DNA of 64,000 bases from an uncultured Flavobacteriaceae bacterium (GTDB taxonomy: Bacteria > Bacteroidota > Bacteroidia > Flavobacteriales > Flavobacteriaceae). The notes beneath the pieces were generated by a model. That model was not told the origin of the DNA, ran no database searches, and saw only the letters and a list, made by a program, of their open reading frames with translations. Shown piece after piece: positions 15,903 through 24,445 of the stretch (position 1 is its first letter; every line of letters starts with the position of its first letter). Made by a program: the position numbers and the translations under genes. The DNA is taken from positions 62,001-126,000 of the forward strand of contig CAKZOO010000051.1 in the NCBI GenBank assembly GCA_937136455.1, read 5' to 3'.

Positions 15903-17320
15903 ATGTTTGATGCTTTAAGCCCCATTGACTCACCTTTTTTAATGGTAAATTCAAGAGCTGATTCATATTCATTGGGAATTTCACCTTCTAAAATAGCTTC
16001 TTTGATAGCTTCCTTGATCATTCCTACTTCTTTAGAAGGCTGTAAGTTGAATAATTTGATGATTTCTTCACCGCTTATCGGTGGTTGAAAATTTCGGATG
16101 TGATCGCGATGTTCAACCTCGACTATTTTTTGACGAACTATTTGAAAGTTGTTCTTGTAACGGCGTTGTTTCTTAGGGTTTTTAGTAGTGATATCCGCCT
16201 CGCAGAGGGTCATCAAATCTTCAATATCTTCTCCAGCGTCAAAGATGAGTCGTCTAACAGCAGAATCGGTTACAAAATCTTCAGCGATGACAATTGGTCT
16301 AGAGCTCATCGATACAATTTTTTTGACGTATTTCATCTTCTCATTTAAAGGAAGATGCAATCGTTTAAAGAGTTTGTATACCATTTTTGAACCTATAAAC
16401 TCGTGACCGTGAAAAGTCCAACCAATATTTTTGTCAAATCGTTTAGTCGGTGCCTTTCCGATATCATGTAATAAAGCGGCCCATCTGAGCCACAGATTGT
16501 CTGTGTTTTCTGATATATTGTCAACGACCTCCAAGGTGTGCCAAAAATTGTCTTTATGTCGTTGACCTTCAATTTCTTCGATACCTTCAAGAGCAATCAA
16601 CTCTGGAAGTATATAGTGAAGTAAGCCCGTTTGATGCAATAGTTTAAAACCGTGACTAGGTTTTGGAGCCAGTAAGATTTTATTGAGTTCTTCAACAATA
16701 CGCTCATTTGATACAATGGAAATACGGTCCTTGTTACGCCCAATAGCGTTTAGTGAATCCTTTTCAATTTTAAAATCTAATTGAGTAGCAAATCGAATCG
16801 CTCTCATCATTCGAAGTGGATCATCGGAGTAGGTGATATCAGCATCTAAAGGAGTTCGAATACATTTATTCTTTAGGTCTTCAAGACCATCAAAGGGGTC
16901 TATTAAATCACCAAAATCTTCTGAATTAAGAGAAAGAGCTAGTGCATTAATAGTAAAGTCTCTTCTGTTTTGATCGTCTTCTAAACTCCCACTCGCCACC
17001 TTTGGGTTTCTGCTGTCTTCTGAATAACTCTCTTTTCGAGCTCCAACAAATTCAAGGATGAGGTCCTTGTACTTGATCATGGCCGTCCCGTAATTTTTAA
17101 ATACAGAAATTTCTGAACTGCCTTTTAATGCTTTAGAAACTTCTTGAGCATATTCAATACCATTTCCAATGACCACAATATCAATGTCTTTTGGATTTTC
17201 TTTACCCAATAGAAAATCACGAGTAAATCCACCGATAACAAAGGATGATAATCCCATGGATTCAGATACCTCATTGAGGGTTTTAAACACGGGATCTTTT
17301 AAGGCCTCTTTGTGATTCAT
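15899..17320 (-). CDS. CCA-adding-type tRNA nucleotidyltransferase with HD domain
   Basis: 473 residues of the class II polyA-polymerase/CCA-adding family. The N-terminal nucleotidyltransferase has 'GGFTRDFLLG' and the metal pair 'DIDIVV'; 'RRDFTINAL' and 'RMMRAIRFA' are the following family motifs. A central HD-domain signature 'LLHDIGK' suggests phosphohydrolase activity. It adds or repairs the 3'-CCA of tRNAs; a pure A-adding partner or poly(A) polymerase role cannot be excluded by eye. It lies 6 bases after the threonylcarbamoyl-AMP synthase gene, and both act on tRNA. Confidence 0.9.
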   Translation of the reverse strand: MNHKEALKDPVFKTLNEVSESMGLSSFVIGGFTRDFLLGKENPKDIDIVVIGNGIEYAQEVSKALKGSSEISVFKNYGTAMIKYKDLILEFVGARKESYSEDSRNPKVASGSLEDDQNRRDFTINALALSLNSEDFGDLIDPFDGLEDLKNKCIRTPLDADITYSDDPLRMMRAIRFATQLDFKIEKDSLNAIGRNKDRISIVSNERIVEELNKILLAPKPSHGFKLLHQTGLLHYILPELIALEGIEEIEGQRHKDNFWHTLEVVDNISENTDNLWLRWAALLHDIGKAPTKRFDKNIGWTFHGHEFIGSKMVYKLFKRLHLPLNEKMKYVKKIVSMSSRPIVIAEDFVTDSAVRRLIFDAGEDIEDLMTLCEADITTKNPKKQRRYKNNFQIVRQKIVEVEHRDHIRNFQPPISGEEIIKLFNLQPSKEVGMIKEAIKEAILEGEIPNEYESALEFTIKKGESMGLKASNI

Positions 17321-17326
17321 TTTTTA

Positions 17327-17896
17327 TTAACTCCTTATGATACGTACTTCTCCGTTATTTTTAAGCTTGATAATGGTAGAAGCAGTAGTGTGGTTGAATT
17401 CTGGCTGTAAAGGTACTATATAGTCTACAGCTGTTAAAATCTTCTCATCAATTTCTTCAAACTGTTTAGGGGTAGGTGATCCTGAAATATTAGCCGATGT
17501 AGAAACGATTGGTTTCCTGAAATTAGTGATGAGGTATCTACAAAATTTGTCTTTAGCAACTCTAATTCCAAGACTGTTATCATCTGCAATTACATTTGAA
17601 GCGACCCCAAGAGGTTCATCATAGATAATGGTCGTAGGTTTTTCACTGTAATCAATAATGTCATAGGCGGCATCCGGTACGGACTTAACATGGCGCTCCA
17701 ACATCCCGATATCGCTGACTAAGCAAATCATTGATTTGCTATCAGCCCTGTTTTTAATCTTGTAAATTTTATCAACTGCTTCTGGATTAGAGGCGTCACA
17801 TCCTAAACCCCATACAGTATCAGTTGGGTAAAGTATGACTCCTCCGTTGGAAAGTACTTCTTTTGCTTTTGCAAGTGCACGTTTAAATTCTTCCAT
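17327..17896 (-). CDS. tsaC: L-threonylcarbamoyladenylate synthase, TsaC type
   Basis: 189 residues, so the short TsaC/YciO form without the Sua5 C-terminal domain. Visible are 'YPTDTVWGLGCDA' for substrate binding, the 'KxR' motif in 'KIKNRADSK' and 'STSANISGSPTP'. It makes threonylcarbamoyl-AMP from threonine, bicarbonate and ATP for tRNA t6A modification. It probably heads an operon with the CCA enzyme and ctaA. A terminator for the upstream dapD sits 18 bases before its start. Confidence 0.92.
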   Translation of the reverse strand: MEEFKRALAKAKEVLSNGGVILYPTDTVWGLGCDASNPEAVDKIYKIKNRADSKSMICLVSDIGMLERHVKSVPDAAYDIIDYSEKPTTIIYDEPLGVASNVIADDNSLGIRVAKDKFCRYLITNFRKPIVSTSANISGSPTPKQFEEIDEKILTAVDYIVPLQPEFNHTTASTIIKLKNNGEVRIIRS

Positions 17897-17905
17897 AATT
17901 TTAGA

Positions 17906-17942
17906 TAAAAAATAAAGCTGATAATCATTGACTATCAGCTTT
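17906..17942 (-). terminator. Rho-independent terminator of dapD
   Basis: On the minus strand AAAGCTGATA / TATCAGCTTT forms a perfect 10-bp stem with a 9-base loop followed by a T-rich tract (tattttttat). It lies 38 bases past the dapD stop and directly before tsaC. Confidence 0.85.
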
Positions 17943-17980
17943 ACAAAGTTCCGTAAAATAGCTTAAAGTAAAAAGTATTT

Positions 17981-18796
17981 TTACACCGCTACATCATAGG
18001 TTCTCAAGGCGTCGTTCAAAGAGGTCTTCTTATCAGTACTCTCTTTTCTTTTTCCGATGATTAAAGCACATGGAACACCGTATTCTCCTGCAGGGAATTT
18101 TTTGTTGTAAGTCCCAGGAATAACTACTGAACGAGCAGGAACAATTCCTTTCATTTCAACAGGCTGATCTCCAGTGACGTCAATAATTTTTGTTGAAGCT
18201 GTTAGAACCACATTAGCACCGAGTACCGCTTCTTTTTCAACGCGAACTCCTTCGACAACAATCGACCTTGATCCTAAGAAAGCATTGTCTTCAATGATCA
18301 CTGGCGCTGCTTGTAAGGGCTCTAATACACCTCCGATTCCAACACCACCACTAAGGTGAACATTTTTTCCAATCTGTGCACAACTTCCTACGGTTGCCCA
18401 AGTGTCAACCATGGTCCCCTCATCAACATAAGCCCCAATATTTACATAAGAAGGCATTAAAATAGTACCTGGAGAAATAAAAGCTCCATGACGTGCTACA
18501 GCATTAGGAACCACACGGATTCCTTTTTCTTTATAACCACGTTTTAGTGGCATTTTATCGTGGTATTCAAAGATTCCAGCCTCAAGAGTTTCCATCTTTT
18601 GAATTGGGAAATACAATACAACTCCCTTTTTTACCCATTCGTTAATTTGCCATCCATCTTCAGTAGGCTCTGCACAACGAAGTTCACCGTTGTCTAATTT
18701 TTGAATTACTTCTCTAATTGCTTCTTGAGTACTGGCATCAGTCAAAAGACTTCGGTCATCCCAAGCAGCTTCTATTTTTGATTGTAAATCGGTCAT
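17981..18796 (-). CDS. dapD: Tetrahydrodipicolinate N-succinyltransferase
   Basis: 271 residues. The hexapeptide-repeat left-handed beta-helix spans about residues 95-240 ('YVNIGAYVDEGTMVDTWATVGSCAQIG', 'GGVGIGGVLEP'). It transfers succinyl from succinyl-CoA to tetrahydrodipicolinate in the succinylase branch of diaminopimelate/lysine synthesis; the same branch ends in lysA at 2.5 kb. It is monocistronic, with a clear terminator and the divergent ruvX gene upstream. Confidence 0.97.
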   Translation of the reverse strand: MTDLQSKIEAAWDDRSLLTDASTQEAIREVIQKLDNGELRCAEPTEDGWQINEWVKKGVVLYFPIQKMETLEAGIFEYHDKMPLKRGYKEKGIRVVPNAVARHGAFISPGTILMPSYVNIGAYVDEGTMVDTWATVGSCAQIGKNVHLSGGVGIGGVLEPLQAAPVIIEDNAFLGSRSIVVEGVRVEKEAVLGANVVLTASTKIIDVTGDQPVEMKGIVPARSVVIPGTYNKKFPAGEYGVPCALIIGKRKESTDKKTSLNDALRTYDVAV

Positions 18797-18875
18797 ATCA
18801 TTTAAAATTTTGACAAAGATAATGCCTTCAGCCTTAATTCTCTCTTAAAATTTATAGGTATAACAAATTAAGCTG

Positions 18876-18883
18876 TAATTTTG
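18876..18883 (+). promoter_or_regulatory. ruvX-def promoter, -7 box
   Basis: TAATTTTG matches TAnnTTTG. The TTG used as start in the ORF track (18881) is part of this box, which argues for the next in-frame TTG at 18896 as the true start. Confidence 0.55.
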
Positions 18884-18895
18884 CAAAAAAAGATT

Positions 18896-19306
18896 TTGAG
18901 CAGAATAGTAGCTATTGATTTTGGAACGAAACGTTCAGGTATTGCAGTGACAGACCCTATGAAAATTATCGCTTCGGGTTTGTGTACAGTACCAACATCA
19001 GAGCTAATGGACTATCTCAAAAACTATATGAAAAATGAAGCGGTTGAATGTGTGGTTTTGGGTCTTCCCAAACAGATGAACAATCAAGATTCAGAATCAG
19101 AAGTGCATATCAAAGAGTTTATTGCGACTCTTCAAAAAGAAATGCCATTGATGAAAATTGAGCGTCAAGACGAGCGATTTACTTCTAAAATGGCTTTTGA
19201 TACCATGATTGCTTCTGGATTAAAAAAAGAAAAAAGAAAAGATAAGGCCTTGATCGATGAAATCAGTGCAACCATTATCTTACAGGACTATTTAAATAAA
19301 CAATGA
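18896..19306 (+). CDS. ruvX: Putative Holliday junction resolvase RuvX/YqgF
   Basis: 136 residues in the RNase H-like YqgF family, with 'VAIDFGTKRSGIAVTD' at the N-terminus, 'DERFTS' in the middle and 'KDKALIDEISATIILQDYL' at the end. It is linked to pre-16S rRNA 5' maturation or Holliday junction resolution. I choose the TTG at 18896 ('MSRIVAIDFG'), because the TTG at 18881 lies inside the -7 promoter box; TTG starts are unusual but no ATG is available. Its TGA overlaps the def ATG (ATGA), so the two genes are coupled. Confidence 0.9.
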   Translation: MSRIVAIDFGTKRSGIAVTDPMKIIASGLCTVPTSELMDYLKNYMKNEAVECVVLGLPKQMNNQDSESEVHIKEFIATLQKEMPLMKIERQDERFTSKMAFDTMIASGLKKEKRKDKALIDEISATIILQDYLNKQ

Positions 19307-19896
19307 TGATTTTACCTATTGTGGCCTACGGTGACCCAGTACTTAGAAAAGTTTCAAAAGATATCAATAAGGATTACCCTGATCTAGATCAATTAATAGA
19401 GAATATGTGGGAAACCATGTACGCTTCTCACGGTGTAGGTCTAGCAGCTCCTCAAATTGGAAGAGCGATTCGTTTATTTGTAATAGACACAGAGCCCTTT
19501 TCAGATGATGAAGACTTAAGCGAACAAGAGCGTTCTCAGCTTGCCGATACGAAGATGGTCTTTATCAATGCTAAAATCATTGAAGAAACAGGTGAGGAGT
19601 GGAGTTTTAACGAAGGCTGTTTAAGTATACCAGATATTAGAGAAGAAGTATTGCGTCAGCCAACGGTGACTATTGAGTTCTGTGATGAAAATTTTGAAAA
19701 AAAGACACAGACTTTTGATGGGATTATAGCAAGAGTCATTCAACACGAATACGATCATATCGAAGGAATTCTATTTACTGATAAACTCAGCCCTTTAAAA
19801 AAGCGTATCCTCAAAGGAAAGCTTAGCAATATTTCTAAGGGTAAGATTCAAGTGGATTACCGTATGCGCTTTCCAGAATTAAAAAAGAGGAGATAG
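19303..19896 (+). CDS. def: Peptide deformylase
   Basis: 197 residues. The three metal-site motifs are complete: 'GVGLAAPQIG' (near 45), 'EGCLSIP' with the ligand Cys (near 106) and 'QHEYDHIEG' (HExxH). It removes the formyl group from nascent proteins. An acidic insertion ('FSDDEDLSEQERSQ') between motifs 1 and 2 is larger than in E. coli Def. It overlaps ruvX by 4 bases, giving a ruvX-def operon. Confidence 0.97.
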   Translation: MMILPIVAYGDPVLRKVSKDINKDYPDLDQLIENMWETMYASHGVGLAAPQIGRAIRLFVIDTEPFSDDEDLSEQERSQLADTKMVFINAKIIEETGEEWSFNEGCLSIPDIREEVLRQPTVTIEFCDENFEKKTQTFDGIIARVIQHEYDHIEGILFTDKLSPLKKRILKGKLSNISKGKIQVDYRMRFPELKKRR

Positions 19897-19947
19897 GTTT
19901 TTATTTCTTCACAAGAAGTATCATATTTGCCAAAATTTTTAAAACCT

Positions 19948-20379
19948 ATGAAATTAGATAAAATACTTTCGATTCCAGGAAAGCCAGGATTGTACGAAAT
20001 TGTAACCCAAACAAGAGTTGGATTTGTAGCCAAATCCATTAACGATGATAAAAAGATCAGTGTGAGTTACAAGAATAATATCAGCGTTTTATCTGAGATT
20101 GCAATCTATACTTTAGACGAAGAAGTTCCTTTAAAAGAGGTTTTTAAGAATATCTTTCAAAAAGAAGTAGGTAAAAATACTTCTGTTTCTCATAAAGCTT
20201 CTAAGGAAGAACTCGAAGAGTACTTTTTTGAGGTGTTACCAAACTTTGATGAGGATAGAGTGTATCCATCTGATATCAAAAAAGTGATTCAATGGTATAA
20301 TATTCTTATCGATAAAGGATTGATTTCCTTAGAAGAAGACAAAAAAGAAGACGCCGAAGCGCCTTCTAAATCTGAGTAA
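19948..20379 (+). CDS. DUF5606 family protein
   Basis: 143 residues from the ATG at 19948; the ORF-track TTG start at 19927 adds a non-conserved 'MPKFLKP'. The N-terminus 'KLDKILSIPGKPGLYEI' and the SH3-like beta-rich first 60 residues match DUF5606, a small family I associate with Bacteroidota. A helical second half ends in an acidic tail ('EEDKKEDAEAP'). Function unknown. It follows def by 51 bases and may be part of the same transcript. Confidence 0.8.
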   Translation: MKLDKILSIPGKPGLYEIVTQTRVGFVAKSINDDKKISVSYKNNISVLSEIAIYTLDEEVPLKEVFKNIFQKEVGKNTSVSHKASKEELEEYFFEVLPNFDEDRVYPSDIKKVIQWYNILIDKGLISLEEDKKEDAEAPSKSE

Positions 20380-20380
20380 G

Positions 20381-21916
20381 TTACTCCCAATTAATATCTG
20401 GTGAAGCGTAATAGTTAATCCCTTCGCGTTTAAAGTAATGCGATTGAGCTTCTAGTCGTTTTTTAAAGTCATCCCAAAGAGTTGTTCCTTTAGGCATCCA
20501 AGCGAGTTCTGCAACTGCTAAAACTCTTGGGAATGCTAAATACTCTAATGATTGAGAATCAAAAATAGTTTCTGACCAGAGCGGTGCTTCCATTCCAAAA
20601 ATGGCTGATTCATCGATACTAGCATAGGAATAAGGATCCCAATCGTAGGCATCTTTAACAGGTACATAGGCGGCCCAATGGAGTCCATAAGGCGATAGGG
20701 AATCGTACTGCATGTCTAAATAGATTTTCTTAGCTGGAGATAAAAGTACTTTTAAGCCTTTTTCTGCAGCCAATGAGGCATTTTCATTTGAAGCCCAGTA
20801 TTGAGCAACAGCAGGACTTGGAACATCAGCATGAGCGATCTCATCCCATCCGATAACTTTTTTATCGTGTTTGCTAACAATCTTACTCACTCGGTTGATG
20901 AAATAGATGAAATCTTCTTTTTTAGTCGAGTGACTTTCATCTCCACCTAAGTGAAAATAGGTGCTTGGGCTTATAGCAGCGATTTCACCAACTACATCAT
21001 CGATAAATTGGTAGACCTTTTCACTATGAGTGTCAAAGGTGCTAAATCCAACTTCCATTCCTTCGTATAGCTCAGGAGTTTTGCCATTTCCATTGAGCTC
21101 AGGGTAAGATACTGATGCTGCATTGGTATGACCAGGCATATCTACTTCTGGAATAATTTCTATATGACGATCAGCTGCATAATCTATTAGGTCTTTGAAT
21201 TCTTCTTGAGTGTAAAATCCACCTGATTCACCACCAACCTCTGTTGATCCTCCGACGGTTGTTAATTTAGGCCAAGATTTAATTTCAATTCTCCAACCCT
21301 GATCATCGGTAAGGTGCATATGAAATTTGTTAATTTTGTAGTATGCTAATTGATCGATATAGCGCTTTACTTCATCAACTGAAAAGAAGTGTCTAGCTAC
21401 ATCGAGCATGGCCCCTCTGTAGCTCATAGCTGGTTTATCTGAGATCGTTCCCGTTGGAATCGCTCTTGTGTTTTCTCTTCCCTGTACTAATTCTACAGAA
21501 ACTAATTGTCTGATGGTTTGAATACCGCGAGAAACTCCAGCAGCACTTGCACCTTTGAGTTGAATCAGTGAGGGATTTATATCAATTTGATAGGCTTCTT
21601 GGTTAGAGTCTTCAATACCAACACTTAGGTTGATCGAGTTTGAAGAATCTTTTTGATCAGTTACCATAAGGTTGAATCCAAAAGCATCTTTTAATGCTCC
21701 TTGTAATAACTCAGCTTGTGTTTTTAAATCAGCACTTTTATAACTAATTGTGGTCTCTGAGTTCAATCCAAAAGCTTTATGAGTAGGATTGATTTCAAGT
21801 GGTTTTGGAATTAAAGCAGTGTCCGCAAGACTGTAGCCTATTTCAATGGGTTGTTCTTGCTTGCAAGACATCAAACTTAGGATGCTTACAAGACTTAGTA
21901 AATAGAGGGTTTTCAT
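20381..21916 (-). CDS. Beta-N-acetylhexosaminidase, GH20 lipoprotein
   Basis: 511 residues. The lipobox 'LMSC' (Cys18) makes it a lipoprotein; the following 'KQEQ' is compatible with an outer-membrane surface-export signal, which is inference. A GH20b N-terminal domain (about 25-150) precedes the barrel, which has 'HLTDDQGWRIE' and the catalytic pair in 'HLGGDESH'. It removes terminal GlcNAc/GalNAc from chitin fragments, peptidoglycan or glycans. The gene stands alone and converges on DUF5606 with a one-base gap. No PUL (SusC/D) genes are nearby. Confidence 0.93.
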   Translation of the reverse strand: MKTLYLLSLVSILSLMSCKQEQPIEIGYSLADTALIPKPLEINPTHKAFGLNSETTISYKSADLKTQAELLQGALKDAFGFNLMVTDQKDSSNSINLSVGIEDSNQEAYQIDINPSLIQLKGASAAGVSRGIQTIRQLVSVELVQGRENTRAIPTGTISDKPAMSYRGAMLDVARHFFSVDEVKRYIDQLAYYKINKFHMHLTDDQGWRIEIKSWPKLTTVGGSTEVGGESGGFYTQEEFKDLIDYAADRHIEIIPEVDMPGHTNAASVSYPELNGNGKTPELYEGMEVGFSTFDTHSEKVYQFIDDVVGEIAAISPSTYFHLGGDESHSTKKEDFIYFINRVSKIVSKHDKKVIGWDEIAHADVPSPAVAQYWASNENASLAAEKGLKVLLSPAKKIYLDMQYDSLSPYGLHWAAYVPVKDAYDWDPYSYASIDESAIFGMEAPLWSETIFDSQSLEYLAFPRVLAVAELAWMPKGTTLWDDFKKRLEAQSHYFKREGINYYASPDINWE

Positions 21917-21978
21917 ATTGAGTTGTTTTTTTAATGAACCCTAAAAATAAGAATAATATGTTTCAATTTTAAATACTT

Positions 21979-21986
21979 TAGTTTTG
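21979..21986 (+). promoter_or_regulatory. mazG promoter, -7 box
   Basis: TAGTTTTG matches TAnnTTTG, 18 bases upstream of the mazG ATG. Confidence 0.5.
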
Positions 21987-22004
21987 TAACAAATTTTAAT
22001 TGAA

Positions 22005-22781
22005 ATGAATTCAAAAGCAAAAAAGTTAGAAGCCTTTGGTAGACTCCTAGATATCATGGATGATTTAAGGGAACAATGTCCCTGGGATCGCAAACAAACA
22101 ATGGAGTCACTGCGTCATTTGACCATTGAAGAAACCTATGAACTCGGAGATGCCATACTCAATAACGATATGGAGGAAGTTAAAAAGGAATTGGGAGATC
22201 TCTTATTGCATTTGGTGTTTTACGCTAAAATTGGTTCTGAAACCAATGATTTTGATATAGCAGATGTGTGTGATCAAATCTGTGAAAAACTCATTTACAG
22301 ACATCCACATATCTACGGTGATGTCGAAGTGGCTGATGAAGAAGAAGTCAAACAAAATTGGGAACAGCTCAAATTAAAAGAAGGAAAGAAAAGTGTCCTT
22401 GAAGGAGTGCCAAACGGCTTACCTGCTATGGTAAAGGCCAATAGAATTCAGGATAAAGTTGCAGGTGTAGGATTTGATTGGGATCATACATATCAAGTTT
22501 GGGAGAAGGTAAAAGAAGAGTTAGCAGAGTTTGAGGCTGAGGTTAATACTCAGGATCCTTCAAAGATGGAGCAGGAATTTGGAGACTTGATTTTTTCATT
22601 GATCAACTATGCACGCTATCTTAAAATTAACCCTGAAAATGCTCTTGAACGAACCAATATGAAGTTTATCAATCGTTTTAAGTCCATGGAGCAACAAATC
22701 AAATCAGAGTGTAAAAATCTCAAAGAGATGAATTTAAAAGAGATGGATCAATATTGGGATGCTGCAAAGGCTAAGGAATAA
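22005..22781 (+). CDS. mazG: Nucleoside triphosphate pyrophosphohydrolase MazG
   Basis: 258 residues with two MazG domains: the first with 'LTIEETYELGDAI' and 'KKELGDLLLHLVFYA', the second with 'KEELAEFEAEV' and 'EQEFGDLIFSLINYA'. It hydrolyses NTPs and dNTPs to monophosphates plus PPi, for nucleotide-pool sanitation and possibly (p)ppGpp tuning. The length matches full-size E. coli MazG (263). It is transcribed ahead of the MATE gene, which has its own -7 box. Confidence 0.96.
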   Translation: MNSKAKKLEAFGRLLDIMDDLREQCPWDRKQTMESLRHLTIEETYELGDAILNNDMEEVKKELGDLLLHLVFYAKIGSETNDFDIADVCDQICEKLIYRHPHIYGDVEVADEEEVKQNWEQLKLKEGKKSVLEGVPNGLPAMVKANRIQDKVAGVGFDWDHTYQVWEKVKEELAEFEAEVNTQDPSKMEQEFGDLIFSLINYARYLKINPENALERTNMKFINRFKSMEQQIKSECKNLKEMNLKEMDQYWDAAKAKE

Positions 22782-22808
22782 ATTTTAAAGCAGCATAAAA
22801 GAATATCC

Positions 22809-22816
22809 TATCTTTG
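22809..22816 (+). promoter_or_regulatory. MATE transporter promoter, -7 box
   Basis: TATCTTTG is a perfect TAnnTTTG, ending only 8 bases before the ATG at 22825, which implies a very short or absent 5' leader. Confidence 0.55.
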
Positions 22817-22824
22817 CCCAACTT

Positions 22825-24204
22825 ATGATAAAACTCAACGATTATACCAGAGAATTTAAGAAGAACTTAAAACTGTCAGGACCTGTTATTATGGGCTTGC
22901 TGGGTCATACCTTTGTTGCATTTGCAGATAATATAATGGTGGGCCAATTAGGTACCGCTGAACTCGCAGCAGTGTCTCTCGGAAATAGTTTTGTCTTTAT
23001 CGCCATGTCTTTGGGAATAGGATTTTCTACTGCAATAACACCATTGGTGGCTGAGTCTGATGGAGCAAACGATGTAAAGGCCGGAAGGTCAGCTCTTAAA
23101 CACGGTTTAGTGCTTTGTACAGTGATGGGATTTGCTCTTTTTGGATTGATGCTACTCATGAAACCACTAATGCATCATATGAACCAACCCAAGGAGGTGG
23201 TCGAACTAGCCCTACCATATTTAGATGTAGTGGCTTTCTCATTAATTCCTCTAGTTATTTTTCAAGCATTTAAGCAGTTTTCTGAGGGCCTTTCTCATAC
23301 TCAGTATCCCATGTATGCTACTATTGTAGCCAATGTGGTCAATATAACAATCAATTACTTACTCATCTTCGGAAGCTTTGGTTTTCCAAAACTTGGAATT
23401 GTTGGTGCTGCTATTGGAACCCTAATTTCCCGTTTTGTGATGGTAGTGATGATATGGTATCAACTTCGATCTAGAAAGAAATTTCACGATTATGTCACCA
23501 ACTTTAATTTTAGACTTTTAGAAATCAGTAAGCTAAAGCATATCTTAAAATTAGGTTTTCCATCTGCACTGCAATTCTTTTTTGAAGTCGCTGTATTTAC
23601 TACTGCAATTTGGCTTAGTGGAGTGCTTGGAAAAAATGCACAGGCCGCCAATCAAATTGCACTCAATCTCTCTTCGATGACCTATATGGTGGGTATGGGA
23701 CTGGGAGTCGTGGCGATGATTCGAGTTGGGAACCAAAAGGGAATCAAGGATTACTTCAACCTTAGAAGGATCGCTCAATCGGTATTCTTACTGACACTCA
23801 TCTTTGAAGTTGTTTTTGCACTGTTCTTTTTAGTAGGTAGAGAATTTCTTCCAAGCATCTATTTGGATACCAATGATCTAGTCAATCAATTGGACAATAT
23901 GGAGGTGATTAAACTTGGAGCAGAACTTCTTTTAATAGCTGCTTTTTTTCAAATATCAGATGGACTTCAAGTGGTGGTTCTCGGTGCATTAAGAGGTTTA
24001 CAAGACGTTAATATTCCGACGCTTTTAATCTTTATTTCCTACTGGGTGATCGGTTTTCCAATTAGTTTTTATTTGGGTTTACACACTGATTTAAAGAGCA
24101 ATGGAATATGGATAGGGCTCTTAGCTGGATTGAGCTCGTCAGCTATATTGTTGTATCTTAGATTTAATTATTTAACCAAGAAATTGCTTGTGAGCAATTC
24201 GTAA
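22825..24204 (+). CDS. MATE-family multidrug efflux transporter
   Basis: 459 residues with 12 predicted TM helices in two six-helix bundles. The N-terminal repeat carries 'FADNIMVGQLGTAELAAVSLGNS', and the second repeat begins near 'LKLGFPSALQFFFEVAVF' (about 240). This is the NorM/DinF-type MATE fold, a Na+- or H+-coupled exporter of cationic drugs or metabolites in the inner membrane. Substrate not predictable. The 75-residue acidic gene follows 12 bases downstream. Confidence 0.95.
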   Translation: MIKLNDYTREFKKNLKLSGPVIMGLLGHTFVAFADNIMVGQLGTAELAAVSLGNSFVFIAMSLGIGFSTAITPLVAESDGANDVKAGRSALKHGLVLCTVMGFALFGLMLLMKPLMHHMNQPKEVVELALPYLDVVAFSLIPLVIFQAFKQFSEGLSHTQYPMYATIVANVVNITINYLLIFGSFGFPKLGIVGAAIGTLISRFVMVVMIWYQLRSRKKFHDYVTNFNFRLLEISKLKHILKLGFPSALQFFFEVAVFTTAIWLSGVLGKNAQAANQIALNLSSMTYMVGMGLGVVAMIRVGNQKGIKDYFNLRRIAQSVFLLTLIFEVVFALFFLVGREFLPSIYLDTNDLVNQLDNMEVIKLGAELLLIAAFFQISDGLQVVVLGALRGLQDVNIPTLLIFISYWVIGFPISFYLGLHTDLKSNGIWIGLLAGLSSSAILLYLRFNYLTKKLLVSNS

Positions 24205-24216
24205 TACAAGTCTTTA

Positions 24217-24444
24217 ATGGAATTTCCAAAGTTTATATTAGGCGATAATACTGATTATCCAGAAGCAATTTTCGTGATTCACACCGAATTTCCCAGATTC
24301 ATAATCAATCTTCAAGATGATGAAATTCAGTGGTTTGAAGAGTTTTCAAAAGAGGATGAAGAAGAGTTAGAAGCTGAAACGGTTCGAATGATTGAAGAAG
24401 CTTCTGCTTTCTACGATAGAGAGGTATCAAGATATCAAGACTGA
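24217..24444 (+). CDS. Small acidic protein, 75 residues
   Basis: Not assigned to a named family. Soluble, with a beta-rich first half ('FVIHTEFPRFIINLQDDEIQWF') and a highly acidic helical second half ('EDEEELEAETVRMIEEA'). It is believed to be a real gene because it fills the space between MATE and PAP2 exactly (12-base gap upstream, 1 base downstream) and has an ATG start. Possibly a cytosolic accessory to one neighbour, with no direct evidence. Confidence 0.7.
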   Translation: MEFPKFILGDNTDYPEAIFVIHTEFPRFIINLQDDEIQWFEEFSKEDEEELEAETVRMIEEASAFYDREVSRYQD

Positions 24445-24445
24445 A

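Noticed and set aside
24392-24445. Upstream start of the PAP2 gene in the ORF track
   Set aside because: It would overlap the 75-residue gene by 53 bases; the ATG at 24446 is one base after that gene's stop.
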